Part shown: piece after piece, positions 42,576-51,006 of the stretch
How the letters are laid out: the number at the start of each line of letters is the position of its first letter
Position numbering within the stretch: the stretch's first letter is position 1
From: Clostridium sp. SY8519
GTDB taxonomy: Bacteria > Bacillota > Clostridia > Lachnospirales > Lachnospiraceae
DNA: 64,000 bases
Assembly (NCBI RefSeq): GCF_000270305.1
Contig: NC_015737.1
Coordinates: forward strand, 2,232,501 to 2,296,500
Reading direction: 5' to 3'
Notes under the pieces: model-generated
What the model was told of the DNA's origin: nothing
Seen by the model: only the letters and a program-made list of their open reading frames with translations
Database searches by the model: none
Program-made: the position numbers and the translations under genes

Positions 42576-43604
42576 ATGGCAAAAATCGGTGTGATCGGAG
42601 CAGGCAGCTGGGGTACTGCTCTGGCAATTGTATTGGCGGACAATTATCATACAGTCACAGTATGGTCGATTATTGAAGAAGAAGTAAATATGCTGAATGC
42701 CAGCCATGAGCATAAAGACAAGCTGCCCAGCGTGAAAATACCGGAATCCATCCGTTTCACCACAGATCTGGAGTCCGCTGTCCGGGATATGGACATGGTG
42801 GTGCTGGCAGTGCCGTCGCCCTATGTCCGGAGCACATCCAGGAATATGGCGCCTTTTGTCGCAGAAAATCAGCTGATCGTAGTCGTGTCAAAGGGAATCG
42901 AAGAATCCACCCTGATGATTATGACTGATGTGGTGGAAGATGAGATCCCGCAGGCAGATGTGGCAGTGCTGTCAGGTCCCAGTCACGCGGAAGAAGTAGG
43001 CCGCAGACTGCCGACCACGGTAGTGGCCGGCGCGCACACCAAAGCAACCGCAGAAAAAGTGCAGGCCATGTTTATCAACAGCCGATTCCGGGTATACACC
43101 AGTCCCGACATGCTGGGCATTGAGCTGGGCGCCTCACTGAAAAATGTCATCGCGCTGGCGGCGGGAATGGCAGACGGCTGCGGCTTCGGCGACAATACGA
43201 AAGCAGCGCTGATCACCCGCGGAATCAAGGAAATCACCTCCCTGGGACTGAAGATGGGAGCTAAAAGTGAGACATTAAACGGTCTGTCAGGCATCGGCGA
43301 CCTGATTGTCACCTGTGCCAGCAAACACAGCCGTAACCGGAAGGCAGGCATGCTGATGGGACAGGGCCGGACCATGCAGGAGGCGATGGATGAGGTACAG
43401 ATGGTGGTAGAAGGCGTATATTCTGCAAAAGCAGCCAAAAAACTGGCAGATAAATACGGCCTGGACCTGCCGATTGTCAATCAGGTCAATGCGGTGCTGT
43501 TTGACAATGTATCGGTGGAACAGTCTGTGACAGACCTGATGATGCGTGACAGAAAATCCGAGCACGAAGGACTCTGCTGGGACGACGAACCGAAAAAATC
43601 ATGA
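42576..43604 (+). CDS. gpsA: glycerol-3-phosphate dehydrogenase [NAD(P)+]
   Basis: 342 residues. The Rossmann motif GAGSWGTALAIVLADN is at the N-terminus; LSGPSHAEEV, GASLKNVIALAAGMADG and NGLSGIGDLIVTC are conserved in GpsA. It reduces dihydroxyacetone phosphate to glycerol-3-phosphate for phospholipid synthesis. ATAGGAGGG precedes the ATG. It is third in the der-plsY-gpsA cluster, and dut follows after 42 bases. Confidence 0.96.
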   Translation: MAKIGVIGAGSWGTALAIVLADNYHTVTVWSIIEEEVNMLNASHEHKDKLPSVKIPESIRFTTDLESAVRDMDMVVLAVPSPYVRSTSRNMAPFVAENQLIVVVSKGIEESTLMIMTDVVEDEIPQADVAVLSGPSHAEEVGRRLPTTVVAGAHTKATAEKVQAMFINSRFRVYTSPDMLGIELGASLKNVIALAAGMADGCGFGDNTKAALITRGIKEITSLGLKMGAKSETLNGLSGIGDLIVTCASKHSRNRKAGMLMGQGRTMQEAMDEVQMVVEGVYSAKAAKKLADKYGLDLPIVNQVNAVLFDNVSVEQSVTDLMMRDRKSEHEGLCWDDEPKKS

Positions 43605-43646
43605 AACAGACAAAGAGACACAGCCGACGGGCGGATGGGAGACAGA

Positions 43647-44084
43647 ATGAAAATTAGAATAAAAAAACTGACAGACCGCGCGAAAGTGCCGATCTCCGGC
43701 AGCGCCTGCGCCGCCGGCTATGATCTGTGCGCAGATCTGGAAGAACCGGTGCAGATCGCGCCCCACACCACAGAAAAGATCAGTTCCGGGCTTGCCTTCG
43801 AAATTCCGGAAGGGTATTTCGGCGCGGTTTTTGCCCGCAGCGGACTGTCCGTCAAAGAGGGACTGCGGCCGGCCAACTGTGTCGGGGTGATCGATGCGGA
43901 TTACCGGGGACCGGTGACCGTGGCGCTTCACAATGACAGTGACCTGCCGCGCACTGTGGAACCGGGTGAACGGATTGCCCAGATGGTAATCCTTCCATTC
44001 CTCACCGCGGAATTTGAAACAGTGGAGGAACTGAGCGATACGGTCCGCGGCGCCGGTGGCTTTGGCAGCACCGGCAGACAGTAG
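43647..44084 (+). CDS. dut: dUTP diphosphatase (dUTPase)
   Basis: 145 residues of the trimeric dUTPase family with all five motifs: AGYDLCADL, ARSGLSVKEGL, GVIDADYRGPV, ERIAQMVI and GAGGFGSTG. It hydrolyses dUTP to dUMP, keeping uracil out of DNA. The start at 43647 is set by GGGAGA at 43637-43642. Length is normal. Confidence 0.95.
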   Translation: MKIRIKKLTDRAKVPISGSACAAGYDLCADLEEPVQIAPHTTEKISSGLAFEIPEGYFGAVFARSGLSVKEGLRPANCVGVIDADYRGPVTVALHNDSDLPRTVEPGERIAQMVILPFLTAEFETVEELSDTVRGAGGFGSTGRQ

Positions 44085-44147
44085 GATGACAGCGACGGAC
44101 AGCAGACGGATTCCTGCAGGAACGGAAGAAAAGAATGGGAGACAATC

Positions 44148-45068
44148 ATGGGTATTTTTGACAGACGGCGGGACGCCTACATGGAGCAGCAGATTCATGC
44201 AGAGGTTCGCAGACGGGAACAGAAATCAGCGCAGGAAAAAGAACTGATGCATCAGGTGGGGGATCTGCAGAAAGAGACACATCAGCTGACGGATTCCGTG
44301 GATCATTTGAATACACAGGTGGAAGTGCTGAAGAACAAGGCAATGGAAGCAGCGGACCGGGAAACGGAAGCTTCCGAAAAACTCCGGGAAGAAAACGCGG
44401 CCATGCAGTCCGCCTTGGATCAGACCATTCAGGAAATCCGTACCGATCAGGAAAACTCCCGGGCTGCGATATCCGATTCCGTGATGGAAATGAAGGCGGA
44501 TATCCAGATGCTTACACAGGAATCCGAGAAAAACAGAGACACCATTGTGGAGACTGTGGGGACCGCTTCCGCCCGGACCAGGTCCGCGATTCTGGATGTG
44601 ATTGACGTGACTTCCGAGCGGACCCGCAGCTGCGTATCAGAATCGATCGCAAAGGAAGCCGCACGCAACAGAGAAGCGCTGATTCAGGCATTAAACGAAA
44701 AAGCGGGAAACAGCAGAGAGGAAATACGGGAACTGATGGTCGACCATTCCCGTCAGAACCAGTCAGAACTGGCAGAAACTATGGATCAGAATTCAGAAAA
44801 AATTATTTTAGCAGTAACTGCCGGTCAAAAAGAGGCCAAACAGGAGCTTTTTGACCGGATTCATGAGGAAAGTGTAAAAAATTACCGCAATGTGCAGGCT
44901 CTGATGGAGGAGCAGGCCGAGCAGGTAGGCGTCAGTGATATCAGCGAAGACAGTATAGGAAAGATCCGCCGTTCGTTTCGCGGAGTAAAGATTTTCAGCG
45001 GTATTTCTTTTCTGGGCGTATTGGCGATCATTGTCTTTCTCATTCTGCAGTATCTGCGGATCATCTGA
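44148..45068 (+). CDS. coiled-coil protein with one C-terminal membrane helix
   Basis: 306 residues. It is highly charged and mostly predicted helical: residues about 10-110 are coiled coil, and residues about 110-260 consist of repeated polar helices with regularly spaced ERTRSCVSES- and EKAGNSREE-like segments. A single hydrophobic helix lies at residues about 283-303 (FSGISFLGVLAIIVFLILQY). There is no signal peptide, so the coil probably lies in the cytoplasm with a C-terminal anchor. The middle resembles signalling or chemoreceptor-like helical bundles in composition, but I see no methyl-accepting hairpin motif. It lies 63 bases after dut. I do not recognise the family. Confidence 0.75.
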   Translation: MGIFDRRRDAYMEQQIHAEVRRREQKSAQEKELMHQVGDLQKETHQLTDSVDHLNTQVEVLKNKAMEAADRETEASEKLREENAAMQSALDQTIQEIRTDQENSRAAISDSVMEMKADIQMLTQESEKNRDTIVETVGTASARTRSAILDVIDVTSERTRSCVSESIAKEAARNREALIQALNEKAGNSREEIRELMVDHSRQNQSELAETMDQNSEKIILAVTAGQKEAKQELFDRIHEESVKNYRNVQALMEEQAEQVGVSDISEDSIGKIRRSFRGVKIFSGISFLGVLAIIVFLILQYLRII

Positions 45069-45148
45069 TCCGTCGGCAGATGTCCCTGCTGCGGGACAGA
45101 CAGGAAAAAAAGCAGCAGTTGAGTATTTAATGGAAAAGAGGAAACAGA

Positions 45149-46795
45149 ATGGAAGAAAAAAAAGTCTGGGTCGTCGGACACAAGAACCCTGATACGGATT
45201 CGATCTGTTCCGCAATTGCATACGCCGATCTGAAGAACCGGATCGATGCAAAGACCTATGTTCCGAAGCGTGCCGGTGAAATAAATGAAGAGACACGTTA
45301 TGTGCTGAATACATTTGGTGTAGATACCCCGGAACTGATTCAGGATGTGGGCGCGCAGGTAAAAGATATTGAAATCCGGAAAACACCGGGAATCAGCGCG
45401 AAGTGCTCCATGAAGAACGCATGGGAAATGATGAAAAAGCAGAATGTGGTGACTCTGCCGGTAGTGAATTCCCACGGACGGCTCAGCGGAGTGATCACCA
45501 CCGGTGATGTGGCAATGTCCTACATGGATATCTATGATAACAACATTCTGGCGCGGGCGAAGACCAAATACCGGAGCATTATAGAAACCCTTGATGGTAC
45601 ACTGCTGGTGGGCGATGCGGAAGACTTTTTTGACGAGGGCAATGTGATGGTAGGATCCGCCAATCCGGAGATCATGGAAGAGTTCATCAACGAAAGGGAC
45701 CTGGTGATCATGGGCAACCGGTATGAGGCACAGCTGTGCGCCATCGAGATGAATGTCAGCTGCATTATCATTACCGGTACCCCGAAGGTCAGCCGCTCCA
45801 TCCGGAAACTGGCGGAAGAAAAGAATGTGGTGATCATTGCCACCCCTTATGACACCTATACGGCGGCCCGCCTGATCAACCAGAGCATGCCCATTGATTA
45901 TTTCATGAAACGGGACGGACTGATTTCCTTTGAACTGGATGAATATATCGACGATGTCCGGGAAGTCATGTCCAAAGAAAGGCACAGAGATTTTCCGATT
46001 CTGGATGAAAACAGCAGATACTGCGGCATGATTTCCAGAAGAAATCTTCTGAATATGCAGAAAAAGCAGCTGATTCTGGTGGACCACAATGAAAAGACAC
46101 AGGCAGTCGACGGGATTGATGAAGCGGATATCCTGGAAATAATCGATCATCACCGAATCGGCAGCCTGGAAACCCTGTCACCGGTATTTTTCCGCAATCA
46201 GCCCCTGGGCTGCTCCGCAACGATTGTATACAAGATGTATCGGGAAAGTCAGGTGGAAATACCGAAAACCATCGCAGCCCTGCTCTGTTCCGCGATCATA
46301 TCCGATACCCTGATGTACCGCTCGCCCACCTGTACGCCGGAAGATCAGAAAGCAGCGGAAGATCTGGCACAGATTGCAGGTCTGGATATTGAATCCCATG
46401 CCATGGCCATGTTTCAGGCAGGCAGCGATTTCCGCAGCAAATCGGAAGAAGAGATTTTTTATCAGGACTTTAAAAAATTCGAACTGGGCGACACGGATTT
46501 CGGCGTAGGCCAGTTAAGCGCCATGACCCAGAAAGAGCTGGACGAAGTAAAACAGCGCCTGCTGCCTTATCTGAACCAGGCAATGGCAGACCGGAAGATC
46601 TCCATGGTGTTTGTGATGCTTACCAATATTATGGAAGAGCGCACGGACGTCATATGCGCGGGAGAAGGCGCGGATGCGGTCGTAACGGAAGCGTACCATG
46701 TGGAGAAAGAAGAGGACCGCTTCCGGCTGGACGGAGTGGTATCCCGCAAGAAACAGCTGATCCCGGCATTTATGGAAGTGCTGCAGGGGCAGTAA
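45149..46795 (+). CDS. ppaC: manganese-dependent inorganic pyrophosphatase with CBS and DRTGG domains
   Basis: 548 residues. The DHH phosphoesterase core is split by an insert. VVGHKNPDTDSICSAIAYAD is the N-terminal metal site, and IIDHHRIGSL supplies the DHH motif (about residues 331-340). Between them are two CBS motifs (about 70-120 and 245-305) and a DRTGG-like segment (about 125-240); a DHHA2 domain ends the protein. Such CBS-pyrophosphatases of Clostridia hydrolyse pyrophosphate and are regulated by adenine nucleotides. GAAAAGAGG precedes the ATG. The next gene starts 3 bases later. Confidence 0.92.
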   Translation: MEEKKVWVVGHKNPDTDSICSAIAYADLKNRIDAKTYVPKRAGEINEETRYVLNTFGVDTPELIQDVGAQVKDIEIRKTPGISAKCSMKNAWEMMKKQNVVTLPVVNSHGRLSGVITTGDVAMSYMDIYDNNILARAKTKYRSIIETLDGTLLVGDAEDFFDEGNVMVGSANPEIMEEFINERDLVIMGNRYEAQLCAIEMNVSCIIITGTPKVSRSIRKLAEEKNVVIIATPYDTYTAARLINQSMPIDYFMKRDGLISFELDEYIDDVREVMSKERHRDFPILDENSRYCGMISRRNLLNMQKKQLILVDHNEKTQAVDGIDEADILEIIDHHRIGSLETLSPVFFRNQPLGCSATIVYKMYRESQVEIPKTIAALLCSAIISDTLMYRSPTCTPEDQKAAEDLAQIAGLDIESHAMAMFQAGSDFRSKSEEEIFYQDFKKFELGDTDFGVGQLSAMTQKELDEVKQRLLPYLNQAMADRKISMVFVMLTNIMEERTDVICAGEGADAVVTEAYHVEKEEDRFRLDGVVSRKKQLIPAFMEVLQGQ

Positions 46796-46798
46796 GCG

Positions 46799-47455
46799 AT
46801 GAGCAGACAATACTGGAAACCGGGAAACATGCTGTACCCCCTTCCTGCTGTAATGGTAAGCTGTAAAGACCGGGAAAACAGGCCGAATATCATTACAGTC
46901 GCTTGGACAGGCACGGTATGCACCGATCCGCCTATGGTATATATTTCTCTGCGGAAGTCCAGGTATTCCTATGAACTGATTAAGGACAGCGGAGAGTTTG
47001 TGATCAATCTGGTCACTTATGACCTGGCCAGGGCCGCGGATTACTGCGGCGTCAGAAGCGGACGGGATGTGGATAAATTCGAGCAGATGCATCTGCATCT
47101 GTCACCGTCAAAGACAATTGACACCTGCGGAATCGCGGAAAGCCCGGTCTGCATTGAATGCCGGGTCAGACAGATTCTGCCCCTGGGAACCCACGATATG
47201 TTCCTGGCAGAGGTGACTGCTGTGGGAATCAACGAGGAATATCTGGACGAAACAGGCAGGTTCCAGCTGAATGACGCCGGGCTGATTGCGTATTCCCACG
47301 GGGAGTATTACCGACTGGGCGAGTACATTGGAAAATTCGGCTACAGTGTGGCCAAAAGACCATCAAAACATACCGGAAGAAAAAAATCCGCGCAGGCAGC
47401 GCGGAAGAAAAACGCGAAATCCGGCATAAGACCGGCAAGGAAAAAAAGAAACTGA
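46799..47455 (+). CDS. flavin reductase-like FMN-binding protein with basic tail
   Basis: 218 residues. The first ~185 form a flavin reductase-like split barrel (YPLPAVMVSCKDRENRPNII, ITVAWTGTVCTDPPMVYIS). Residues about 188-218 are extremely basic and low in complexity (RPSKHTGRKKSAQAARKK and similar), unlike the core family, which normally ends with the barrel. The family reduces or stores FMN and in anaerobes can be an electron carrier. It follows ppaC by 3 bases. The stop is close to the converging DUF4364 gene. Confidence 0.85.
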   Translation: MSRQYWKPGNMLYPLPAVMVSCKDRENRPNIITVAWTGTVCTDPPMVYISLRKSRYSYELIKDSGEFVINLVTYDLARAADYCGVRSGRDVDKFEQMHLHLSPSKTIDTCGIAESPVCIECRVRQILPLGTHDMFLAEVTAVGINEEYLDETGRFQLNDAGLIAYSHGEYYRLGEYIGKFGYSVAKRPSKHTGRKKSAQAARKKNAKSGIRPARKKRN

Positions 47456-47457
47456 AG

Positions 47458-47494
47458 AAAAAAACGGATCCTCTGCTATTTCAGCAGAAGATCC
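47458..47494 (-). terminator. terminator of the DUF4364 gene, overlapping its stop codon
   Basis: Reading the minus strand, a 12-bp stem with one mismatch (47494-47483 with 47477-47466) is followed by seven T's (47464-47458). The stem includes the last codons and stop codon of the gene. Confidence 0.75.
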
Positions 47495-47991
47495 ATCAAG
47501 CCGGTATAGGCGTCAATATACCCGGAAGACCAGTTGCGGCTGATGGCCGCAGCCTGTTCTTTGGTGCTTACCTCCAGGGTAAGATCCAGAATCGAACGGC
47601 TGCCGCTTCGGATTCTGCAGCGCACTTCGTAGCGTCCGCCTTCCACCGAGTAGTAATCCGCGGAGGCCTCTGCCTCCCGATGAATCTCAGAATCATTCGC
47701 GCTGAGAAATTCATGGACATCATGTTTGATGGAATCGGATATTTTGTCCTGAAAGAGTTCCAGGGTATAGCGGCCTTCTTCCGTAATCTGGTAGAAGGTG
47801 TTGCTGTAAGTGGGTTCTGAGGAAATCAGATCCGCGGCTTCGAGATCGGAAAAAGACTTCTGTATGATAAAATAGTTGGTATATTCCTGATCCAGCATAA
47901 ATCCTGTGATCTGCGTGTTGCTCAGGGGAAGTTTTGTGTTTGCCAGCATATATAAGATAATGAGGCGGTATAAGGTTTTTAAATCTGCCAT
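47476..47991 (-). CDS. DUF4364 family protein (winged-helix-like)
   Basis: 171 residues. Residues about 5-75 look like a winged helix (LYRLIILYMLANTKLPLSN, then TNYFIIQKSFSDLEAADLI). The C-terminal half (about 90-171) is a small mixed domain with SADYYSVEGGRYEVRCRI. The family is common and single-copy in Clostridia, with unknown function; a DNA-binding role is plausible. It is transcribed alone from its own promoter, with AGGAAA before the ATG, and ends in its own terminator. Confidence 0.85.
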   Translation of the reverse strand: MADLKTLYRLIILYMLANTKLPLSNTQITGFMLDQEYTNYFIIQKSFSDLEAADLISSEPTYSNTFYQITEEGRYTLELFQDKISDSIKHDVHEFLSANDSEIHREAEASADYYSVEGGRYEVRCRIRSGSRSILDLTLEVSTKEQAAAISRNWSSGYIDAYTGLMDLLLK

Positions 47992-48033
47992 GGTACGATT
48001 TTCCTGCTGCGTTTTTGGACTGTAGTTTATTCT

Positions 48034-48062
48034 ATTTTATCATGATTCCATGCCCAGCACAA
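48034..48062 (-). promoter_or_regulatory. promoter of the DUF4364 gene
   Basis: Minus strand: TTGTGC (48062-48057), a 17-bp spacer and TAAAAT (48039-48034) with TGA as extended -10. Confidence 0.6.
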
Positions 48063-48102
48063 CGGAACGAAGGGGCAGAAACGCTTTCCCGGGATTATGG
48101 AA

Positions 48103-48131
48103 TTGTTTTGTTACAGGAAAAGTAGTATAAT
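48103..48131 (+). promoter_or_regulatory. promoter of rho
   Basis: TTGTTT (48103-48108), a 17-bp spacer and a consensus TATAAT (48126-48131). Start near 48138, giving a long leader of about 265 bases. Confidence 0.7.
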
Positions 48132-48402
48132 GGCCATAGACAGAAAGCAGCAGATCGCAGGGTTCCTCCAGCAGATCCTGCTGTTTATCCGATTGTTCGA
48201 TTGATGATTCGCATCATATTTCACAGACAGAATTATTTATTCAGACCATTAGCTTTAGATTTATCAGAGGAAAGAACAGACAGGGAGCACGCGGGAATTC
48301 TGCAGCGTGATTCTGTCTGTATGTTTCATTATAATATTCGGATTCCGGCGGGGATTTTACCCTGCTGTATTCTATAGAACAAACCCTGAAAAAGGAGACT
48401 TC

Positions 48403-50526
48403 ATGAGAGAAAAATACGAAAGTCTTTCTCTTGCAGCACTGCGCGATCTGGCAAAATCCAGAGGAATGAAAAAGATATCCGCGCTTCGGAAGGCAGAATT
48501 GATTGACGCGATTCTGGCAGAAGAAGGGGATACCGGGGCGAATTCAGACCGTCCGCTGCAGCAGGAGAAAAAACAGGCAGCAAAGGAACCGGAACAGGGA
48601 AAGGATCCGGCGGTGCCGGATTCTGACGGACCGGACACGTCCAAAGCTGCGGACAGAGGCACCCCTCTGCGGCAGGGGCAGGAAACCGCCCAGGAACCGC
48701 CGCGGACACAGGGCAGACCAGCAGATGAGGAATCTGAGGGTACCCATACACGCCGCAAACGGGGAGAGTCCAGAACCCGCGGAAAACGTACGGAACCCGC
48801 GGAAGAGAACAAAAGCCGCAGAAAGCGTGTGGAAGCAGCGGAGGAGAACAAGAGCCGCGGCAGACGCATGGAAACCACGGAAGAGAATAAGAGCCGCGGG
48901 AAGCGTACAGAAGTCACGGAAGAGCACAAAAATCACCGGAAGCGCACAGAAGCGGCGGAAGAGAACAAGAGTCGCGGCAGGCGTACAGAAACCACGGAAG
49001 AGAATAAAAACCGCGGCAGGCGCACAGAAACGGCGGAAGAGAACAGGAGCCGCGGAAAACGTACAGAAGCAGCGGAAGAGAACAGGAGCCGCGGAAAGCG
49101 TACAGAAGCAGCGGAAGAAAACAAAGGCCGCAGAAAACGTGCGGAAGCAGCGGAAGAGAGTAAAAGCCGCGGCAGGCACACAGAGGCTGCGGAAGAGATG
49201 AACAGCCGCGGCAGACATGCGGAAGACCCGGACGAGGGAAAAAACCGCGCAGGACAGACAGAAGTATCCGAAGAGGGAAGAACCCACGTAAGACACACGG
49301 AATCTGCCCATACCAGGGACCACAGAGAAAATCAGGGCGAAAGCTCCGGCAGCGGTCAGCCCCGCACGGAATACGCCAGGACAGAAGCAGAATTTGATAC
49401 CGGCGTCAAGGCCCATGGCATACTGGAAGTGATGGCAGACGGCTATGGATTTATCCGCTGTGAAAATTATCTGCCGGGAGATAATGATGTGTATGTGTCT
49501 CCTTCGCTGATTCGGCGGTTTAATTTGAAAACCGGTGATTTTATCACAGGAAATATGCGGCTGCGTTCCCAGGGGGAAAAGTTCGGCGCCCTGCTGTTTG
49601 TGTCGGACGTCAATGGCTATACACCCTTTGAAGCTGCAAAACGAACTGCGTTTGAAGATCTGACACCGATTTTTCCCAATGAAAGAATCCGGCTGGAAAC
49701 CGACGCTTCCGGCATTTCCATGCGAATCATGGATCTGATTGCGCCGGTGGGAAAAGGACAGCGCGGAATGATCGTCTCTCCGCCAAAGGCAGGAAAAACC
49801 ACCTTGCTGAAAGAAGTGGCCCGGTCGGTGCGGATCAACAATCCGGAGATGCATCTGATCATCCTGCTGATTGACGAGCGTCCGGAGGAAGTTACGGATA
49901 TCAAGGAAGCCATTGAATCAGAGAATGCGGAAGTTATTTACTCCACATTTGATGAACTGCCGGAACACCACAAACGTGTATCTGAGATGGTGATCGAACG
50001 CGCCAAGCGCCTGGTGGAGCATGGGCAGGATGTCATCATTCTGTTAGACAGCATTACCCGGCTGGCACGGGCGTACAACCTGGTGGTTCCTCCCAGCGGA
50101 CGTACTTTGTCCGGCGGCCTGGATCCGGCGGCGCTTCACATGCCGAAGCGGTTTTTCGGCGCGGCCCGCAATATGCGGGAAGGGGGAAGCCTGACGATTC
50201 TCGCCACCGCCCTGGTGGATACCGGCAGCAAAATGGACGATGTGGTATACGAAGAATTCAAGGGAACCGGCAACATGGAGCTGATTCTGGACCGGCATTT
50301 ATCGGAAAAACGGATCTTTCCGGCCATTGATATCGTCAAATCCGGTACCAGAAGAGAAGATCTGCTGCTGAATCCGGAAGAACAGGAAGCGGTCAATCTG
50401 ATACGAAAAGGTATCAATGGCATGAAAACAGAGGAATCGGTGGAATCCATCCTCCGTCTCTTTATTCACACCAGGAATAATCATGACTTTGTCAATTATC
50501 TGCGGAAAAAAAGAATTTTTCCATAA
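48403..50526 (+). CDS. rho: transcription termination factor Rho with repeat-rich insert
   Basis: 707 residues, compared with about 420 for E. coli Rho. The N-terminal helical Rho domain covers about residues 1-45 ([26 protein letters not shown]). A disordered insert covers about 46-335 and includes thirteen to fourteen copies of a 13-residue unit. The cold-shock-like RNA-binding domain follows (about 340-420, [14 protein letters not shown]). The ATPase has Walker A PPKAGKTT and Walker [14 protein letters not shown], with the closing motifs [10 protein letters not shown] and [16 protein letters not shown]. It is a hexameric RNA helicase that ends transcription. AAAGGAG (48391-48397) sets the start at 48403; a longer upstream frame is rejected. 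rpmE follows from its own promoter. Confidence 0.96.
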   Translation: MREKYESLSLAALRDLAKSRGMKKISALRKAELIDAILAEEGDTGANSDRPLQQEKKQAAKEPEQGKDPAVPDSDGPDTSKAADRGTPLRQGQETAQEPPRTQGRPADEESEGTHTRRKRGESRTRGKRTEPAEENKSRRKRVEAAEENKSRGRRMETTEENKSRGKRTEVTEEHKNHRKRTEAAEENKSRGRRTETTEENKNRGRRTETAEENRSRGKRTEAAEENRSRGKRTEAAEENKGRRKRAEAAEESKSRGRHTEAAEEMNSRGRHAEDPDEGKNRAGQTEVSEEGRTHVRHTESAHTRDHRENQGESSGSGQPRTEYARTEAEFDTGVKAHGILEVMADGYGFIRCENYLPGDNDVYVSPSLIRRFNLKTGDFITGNMRLRSQGEKFGALLFVSDVNGYTPFEAAKRTAFEDLTPIFPNERIRLETDASGISMRIMDLIAPVGKGQRGMIVSPPKAGKTTLLKEVARSVRINNPEMHLIILLIDERPEEVTDIKEAIESENAEVIYSTFDELPEHHKRVSEMVIERAKRLVEHGQDVIILLDSITRLARAYNLVVPPSGRTLSGGLDPAALHMPKRFFGAARNMREGGSLTILATALVDTGSKMDDVVYEEFKGTGNMELILDRHLSEKRIFPAIDIVKSGTRREDLLLNPEEQEAVNLIRKGINGMKTEESVESILRLFIHTRNNHDFVNYLRKKRIFP
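48778..49323 (+). repeat. 39-bp tandem coding repeats in rho
   Basis: About 14 units with exact 39-base period, each encoding a variant of [13 protein letters not shown]. The first twelve to thirteen are close to the consensus, and the last ones (from about 49207) decay. The phase is constant, with units starting at 48778, 48817, 48856 and so on. Each unit has a basic half (RGKR) and an acidic half (EAAEE). Confidence 0.93.
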
Positions 50527-50544
50527 GAGAAGAACAGAAGACAC

Positions 50545-50573
50545 TTGCAATCACAAAAAAAATGTGATATAGT
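50545..50573 (+). promoter_or_regulatory. promoter of rpmE
   Basis: TTGCAA (50545-50550), a 17-bp spacer and TATAGT (50568-50573) with TGA as extended -10. Start near 50580, leaving a leader of about 95 bases. Confidence 0.85.
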
Positions 50574-50674
50574 TTCATGGATTGTCAGATAGATGACAGA
50601 AAAACTGATTTATTGTTTCCGACAGGCCATTGGCAGGAAACAAAGAAATTTGGCAGATGCGAGGTGAAAGATAC

Positions 50675-50875
50675 ATGCGCGAGGGAATTCATCCTGAATA
50701 TTATCAGGCAACTGTAACCTGTAACTGTGGCAATACTTTCGTTACCGGTTCTACAAAGAAAGACATCCACGTGGAGATTTGTTCCAAATGCCATCCGTTC
50801 TACACCGGACAGCAGAAGGCAGCTCAGGCTCGTGGACGAGTAGATAAGTTCAACAAGAAGTACGGTATGAAATAA
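50675..50875 (+). CDS. rpmE: 50S ribosomal protein L31 (zinc-binding form)
   Basis: 66 residues. [20 protein letters not shown] and [14 protein letters not shown] carry the cysteines that bind zinc (CNC and CxxC) in the C+ form of L31, which bridges the ribosomal subunits. GAGGTG at 50661-50666 fixes the ATG at 50675; an upstream in-frame start at 50630 is not supported. Single-gene transcript: its own promoter before it and a terminator after it. Confidence 0.96.
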   Translation: MREGIHPEYYQATVTCNCGNTFVTGSTKKDIHVEICSKCHPFYTGQQKAAQARGRVDKFNKKYGMK

Positions 50876-50896
50876 TTGCCAGAACGAAGGATTCAG

Positions 50897-50925
50897 AAAG
50901 GTTGAGGAATTTTCCTCAACCTTTT
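50897..50925 (+). terminator. terminator after rpmE
   Basis: A 12-bp perfect stem (50897-50908 with 50913-50924), a four-base loop and four T's. Confidence 0.88.
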
Positions 50926-51006
50926 ACTCGTTAAATGCCGGTTCGCTGCAGGCAGCGCATGATGCGTACAGGAATCCTGCAGACGGGCAGAGACAGGAGA
51001 AAAACG

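Larger units (their letters stand above)
47992..48402. other. intergenic region with divergent promoters and structured rho leader
   Basis: 411 bases without a supported gene. It contains the minus-strand DUF4364 promoter (48034-48062) and the plus-strand rho promoter (48103-48131). About 265 bases of untranslated rho leader follow. Hairpins in the leader include AGCAG/CTGCT (about 48161-48173), and a long one pairing 48276-48292 with 48305-48320 (outer ACAGAC/GTCTGT, inner CACGC/GCGTG). Confidence 0.7.

Noticed and set aside
48503..49201. A 232-codon repeat-rich frame overlapping rho in another frame
   Set aside because: It exists only because the 39-base repeat is open in more than one frame. 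The conserved Rho domains define the real frame.
48778..49323. A CRISPR-like array in the 39-bp repeats
   Set aside because: The units are contiguous and in the reading frame of rho, with no spacers. The 633-bp array and the 14-base repeats also lack spacers.
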